NCBI GenBank assembly: GCA_046048295.1
Contig: JBJOGJ010000164.1
Coordinates: 1 to 8,845 of the forward strand
DNA length: 8,845 nt
Source: CBDCWA01 sp046048295
GTDB lineage: Bacteria; Pseudomonadota; Alphaproteobacteria; Rhizobiales; Hyphomicrobiaceae
Direction of reading: 5' to 3'
A model generated the notes under the pieces. The model searched no databases. It had not been told where the DNA came from and saw only the letters and a list, made by a program, of their open reading frames with translations. Below, one piece after another: positions 6,788 through 8,845 of the stretch. The position numbers and the translations under genes were made by a program. Numbering within the stretch: position 1 is the stretch's first letter; every line of letters begins with the position of its first letter.

Positions 6788-7381
6788 TTGTCTGACATGA
6801 GAAAAGATATTGGGCCGGTGCACGCCGCCGAGGCTGGCGTCGGTCACAACCAGCAGCCGGTGGTGTGGGAGCGTTGGACGAGGAAGCGCGTGTTCGTGCG
6901 TGCTCTCGAAGGTACTTATGGCGACCTCATCAAGGACCTGTTCAACGCTCCGCGCGTGTATCCGTCGACAGACCATAAGTGGCACGGCGGGCCGCAGCAC
7001 TACGGCAAGAAGGTCATCAATCCGCAGTCTGCAAAGGTTGCGCAGTCGATAGAGACGCACGTCGAGTGCTTCATGCCGGGCGGTCGCGGCCAGCGGCACG
7101 GGCACATGAACTCGGCCGTGTTCTTCGTGCTCAAGGGCAAGGGCTACGACATCCACGACGGCAAGAAGCTGCCATGGCAGGCAGGCGACGCGTGCATCGT
7201 GGAGAACGCGTGCGTCCACGAGCACGTTAGCGACGATCCGGAGAACGAGGCGATCGTTCTCGTCATGAAGGCGAAGCCGCTGTTCCTGTTCATGCACATG
7301 CTGTTCCAGAAGGTGGCGGAGTTCCCACCCAACGAGCCGGTGCCGGGCCAGGAAGACTACGCGCCGCCCTCCACCCTGTAA
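6788..7381 (+). CDS. Single-domain cupin D (TTG start), paralogue of C
   Basis: The 197-residue protein is a tandem paralogue of cupin C; 28 consecutive residues from VVWERW onward (25-52) are identical. It keeps the N-terminal VGHNQ motif (18-22) and the barrel with motif 1 G98-x5-H104-G-H106, again lacking the motif-1 Glu. Motif 2 is G133-x5-E139 ... H144-E-H146, but the usual final Asn is lost (HEHVSDD), making this the one copy that departs from the HQHxN signature. The hydrophobic KPLFLFMHMLFQKV segment (163-176) is unchanged. It follows cupin C by 44 bases and is almost certainly in the same transcript. The TTG start may lower its translation relative to its neighbours. Function is unknown; C and D may form a heteromer. 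Confidence 0.82.
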   Translation: MSDMRKDIGPVHAAEAGVGHNQQPVVWERWTRKRVFVRALEGTYGDLIKDLFNAPRVYPSTDHKWHGGPQHYGKKVINPQSAKVAQSIETHVECFMPGGRGQRHGHMNSAVFFVLKGKGYDIHDGKKLPWQAGDACIVENACVHEHVSDDPENEAIVLVMKAKPLFLFMHMLFQKVAEFPPNEPVPGQEDYAPPSTL

Positions 7382-7406
7382 TCCGTATTAGAAGGAAAGA
7401 CTAAAA

Positions 7407-7961
7407 ATGAAGATCATCGACCAGACCGAGAAGGACCGCTCGAAAGTCGACGGGCCGTACGTCGATTTCTATACCTACGCCGTCGAAAACGTCGAAAAGC
7501 TCCGCAAGGACTACGACAGCCGGATGAACGTAGTGAAGTGGGACGAGATGCCGATGGAGCGGTCGCCCGACGGCCTCATCAAGCACATCATCCATGAGAA
7601 GATGAATACCAAGGAGATGTGCCTCGACATCTACATGCAGTTCATCGACCCGGGTAAGGCGTCGGGCAAGCACCGGCACCTGTCGGAGGAAGTGTTCTTC
7701 GTCGTCGAGGGTCAGGGCTACGACCTGCACTGGGACGTCAAGTTCGATTGCGACCACGAGATGGAGTTCTCGTGGGAGGAAGAGCCGAAGAAGTTCGAGT
7801 GGAAGCAGGGCGACTTCGTCTATATCCCACCCTACTGCGCGCACCAGCACTTCAACTCCAGCAGCACGGACGAGGCGCGGATCATCGTGATCAACAGCCG
7901 CATCATCCGGGCGATGGGATTCGACTGGCACGAGCAACTCGAGCGCGCCGAGGGGTTCTGA
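7407..7961 (+). CDS. Single-domain cupin E with canonical 3His/1Glu site
   Basis: The 184-residue protein has one cupin barrel (about 75-165) preceded by a charged N-terminal region (1-70). It carries the textbook ligands: motif 1 G83-x5-H89-R-H91-x3-E95 and motif 2 G135-x5-P141 ... H146-Q-H148-F-N150. Of the cupins in the cluster this is the one most likely to be a metal-dependent enzyme by sequence alone. A charged insertion (WDVKFDCDHEMEFSWEEEPK, 109-128) sits between the motifs. AAGGAA at 7392-7397 precedes the ATG by nine bases, and the gene starts 25 bases after cupin D, so co-transcription is very likely. A strong hairpin follows, marking the probable end of the operon. The family is clear but the reaction and metal are not. 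Confidence 0.85.
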   Translation: MKIIDQTEKDRSKVDGPYVDFYTYAVENVEKLRKDYDSRMNVVKWDEMPMERSPDGLIKHIIHEKMNTKEMCLDIYMQFIDPGKASGKHRHLSEEVFFVVEGQGYDLHWDVKFDCDHEMEFSWEEEPKKFEWKQGDFVYIPPYCAHQHFNSSSTDEARIIVINSRIIRAMGFDWHEQLERAEGF

Positions 7962-8016
7962 GGCCGGGCTCGATCCGCAGGATTTGGCGCGAGGGCGTCG
8001 ACGACGACCAGGCTGG

Positions 8017-8043
8017 ACGGACGGGCAATCTGCCCGTCCGTTT
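8017..8043 (+). terminator. Intrinsic terminator-like hairpin after the cupin genes
   Basis: ACGGACGGGCA (8017-8027) and TGCCCGTCCGT (8031-8041) form a perfect 11-base stem with a three-base ATC loop, ending in TTT before GCGTT. The T-tract is short, so termination may be partial. It lies 56 bases after the cupin E stop and before the His-rich gene, suggesting that the latter has its own promoter or is expressed by read-through. Confidence 0.7.
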
Positions 8044-8056
8044 GCGTTCAGGGCAG

Positions 8057-8071
8057 GGCTTGGCCCAAGCC
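8057..8071. promoter_or_regulatory. Inverted repeat upstream of the His-rich gene
   Basis: GGCTTGG and CCAAGCC flank a single C, a 15-base near-palindrome with spacing more suited to a protein-binding operator than to an RNA hairpin. A poor -35/-10 pair (TTGGCC at 8060-8065 and TACATA at 8083-8088, 17 bases apart) overlaps it. This is a weak candidate for a regulated promoter of the His-rich gene. Confidence 0.25.
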
Positions 8072-8146
8072 AGGGAAGCTAATACATATCGGGCAGGGAA
8101 GCGGCGGCCTCGTTGGCGCTGGTACATCAGATCAAGGAGCAGAGAC

Positions 8147-8602
8147 ATGTGTGGTGAAATCGACGAGCCTACTTCCTACGAAGAGGAGCTTGCTGCTCGT
8201 TTCCTTCTCAACATGCGAGACCTGATTGCGCATACGCCGAAGCCGCCGGACACCCTTCCGAAGGGCGACATGAATGCCTATCTCGACAAGTTGTTCTACG
8301 ACGCAATCAGCCGGGCGCTGCGTGACGTCGAGGGTGCGCCGGAGGAAGAGCGCTACCAGAGGCTTTCGATGCAGTCGCTCGTCTTTGCGCGGATCGCTGG
8401 CATCCTTGCGGGGCACGTCGGATTGACCGAGGATCCGATGCGCCGTTCACTCGAGGCGTTGATGCACGGCTATACCGAGGGCGAGACGATGGAGCCCGAG
8501 GACCATCACCATCATCATCACGGCGATGAGGGGCACGGCCATGGTCATGCGCATGGGCACTCACACGGTCACTCACATGGCCATGGGGATCATTCGCATT
8601 AG
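8147..8602 (+). CDS. Small helical protein with His-rich C-terminal tail
   Basis: The 151-residue protein starts at ATG 8147 with AAGGAG at 8134-8139, seven bases upstream. The same frame is open further upstream, but that part overlaps cupin E and has no ribosome site. Residues 1-118 look soluble and mostly helical (YEEELAARFLLNMRDLIAH at 11-29; LDKLFYDAISRALRDVE at 46-62; SLVFARIAGILAGHVG at 77-92), with no family I recognise. The tail (120-151) has 17 His in 32 residues, including six in a row (120-125), then Gly/Ser/Ala-His alternation closely resembling the tail of the EutA-like protein. Such tails bind Ni, Zn, Co or Cu in proteins such as HypB, SlyD and some UreE. By inference this is a metal store or metallochaperone for the cupin cluster. 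It is soluble, with no signal peptide. Confidence 0.75.
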   Translation: MCGEIDEPTSYEEELAARFLLNMRDLIAHTPKPPDTLPKGDMNAYLDKLFYDAISRALRDVEGAPEEERYQRLSMQSLVFARIAGILAGHVGLTEDPMRRSLEALMHGYTEGETMEPEDHHHHHHGDEGHGHGHAHGHSHGHSHGHGDHSH

Positions 8603-8606
8603 CTCG

Positions 8607-8845
8607 TTTCGCTCACGGGCCGTTCGGCCTGCGGCCTGGCCCTCCGCGGGGGCGGCGCAATGCGCCGGGCCGCAGTCGCGGCCTGGGAGCACTTGCAGTG
8701 CTCCGTGAATTGTTTCGCTCACGGACCGTTCGGCCTGCGGCCTGGTCCTCCGCGGGGGCGGCGCAATGCGCCGGGCCGCAGTCGCGGCCTGGGAGCACTT
8801 GCAGTGCTCCGTGAATTGTTTCGCTCACGGACCGTTCGGCCTGCG
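8607..8845. repeat. 106-bp hairpin-rich tandem repeat, cut by window edge
   Basis: Copies start at 8607, 8713 and 8819 with an exact 106-base period; the third copy is cut after 27 bases. The two full copies differ at only two positions (G8619/A8725 and C8640/T8746). Each unit contains CTGCGGCC pairing with GGCCGCAG (8629-8636 with 8668-8675), enclosing GGCGC/GCGCC, and an eight-base perfect stem GGAGCACT/AGTGCTCC with a TGC loop (8686-8704). A further stem, TCCGTGA/TCACGGA, spans each junction between units (8702-8708 with 8719-8725). It begins five bases after the His-rich stop codon. No gene is supported here; apparent reading frames reflect base composition. Confidence 0.9.

Noticed and set aside
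7748..8146. Upstream extension of the His-rich protein frame into cupin E
   Set aside because: The extension overlaps cupin E out of frame and is an Arg-rich shadow. A proper ribosome site places the real start at 8147.
8607..8845. CRISPR array or coding sequence in the terminal repeats
   Set aside because: The 106-base units are contiguous with no unique spacers, and the copies are nearly identical throughout. Open frames there repeat with the unit and have no ribosome site.

Overview
This is a GC-rich, densely coded bacterial window, most likely from a Gram-negative proteobacterium. An alphaproteobacterium is my best guess from codon use, the use of GTG and TTG starts and the protein style, but no marker gene fixes the taxon. 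The left part (1-1397) is on the minus strand. It holds the first 30 codons of a membrane protein running off the edge and a complete APC-superfamily permease. A 286-bp divergent gap separates this from a plus-strand series that fills the rest of the window.

The plus-strand series (1684-8602) is the interesting part. It starts with a homologue of EutA, the ASKHA-fold ATPase that reactivates B12-dependent ethanolamine ammonia-lyase. This copy has an acidic/His N-terminal extension and a C-terminal tail with 25 histidines in 64 residues. Five cupin genes follow: two paralogous bicupins (3679-4797, 4880-6001), two paralogous single-domain cupins (6138-6743 from GTG, 6788-7381 from TTG) and a fifth cupin with canonical metal ligands (7407-7961). 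A strong intrinsic-terminator-like hairpin follows the last cupin. Beyond it lies a 151-residue protein (8147-8602) with a second His-rich tail, including six consecutive histidines. No EutB, EutC or microcompartment gene is present in the window.

The seven cupin domains show a graded pattern of metal ligands: 3His/1Glu in the fifth gene, 4His in both bicupin C-domains, 3His without Glu in the third and fourth genes, and depleted sites in the bicupin N-domains. Almost all keep an H-Q-H-(F/L)-N second motif. My working inference is a cytoplasmic metalloenzyme system in which cupin oxygenases, isomerases or sensors are maintained by a EutA-like ATPase, with the two His-rich proteins storing or delivering a divalent metal. 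The substrate and the metal cannot be read from the sequence.

The right edge (8607-8845) is non-coding and carries a 106-bp tandem repeat, two full copies and a third cut by the window end, rich in hairpins.
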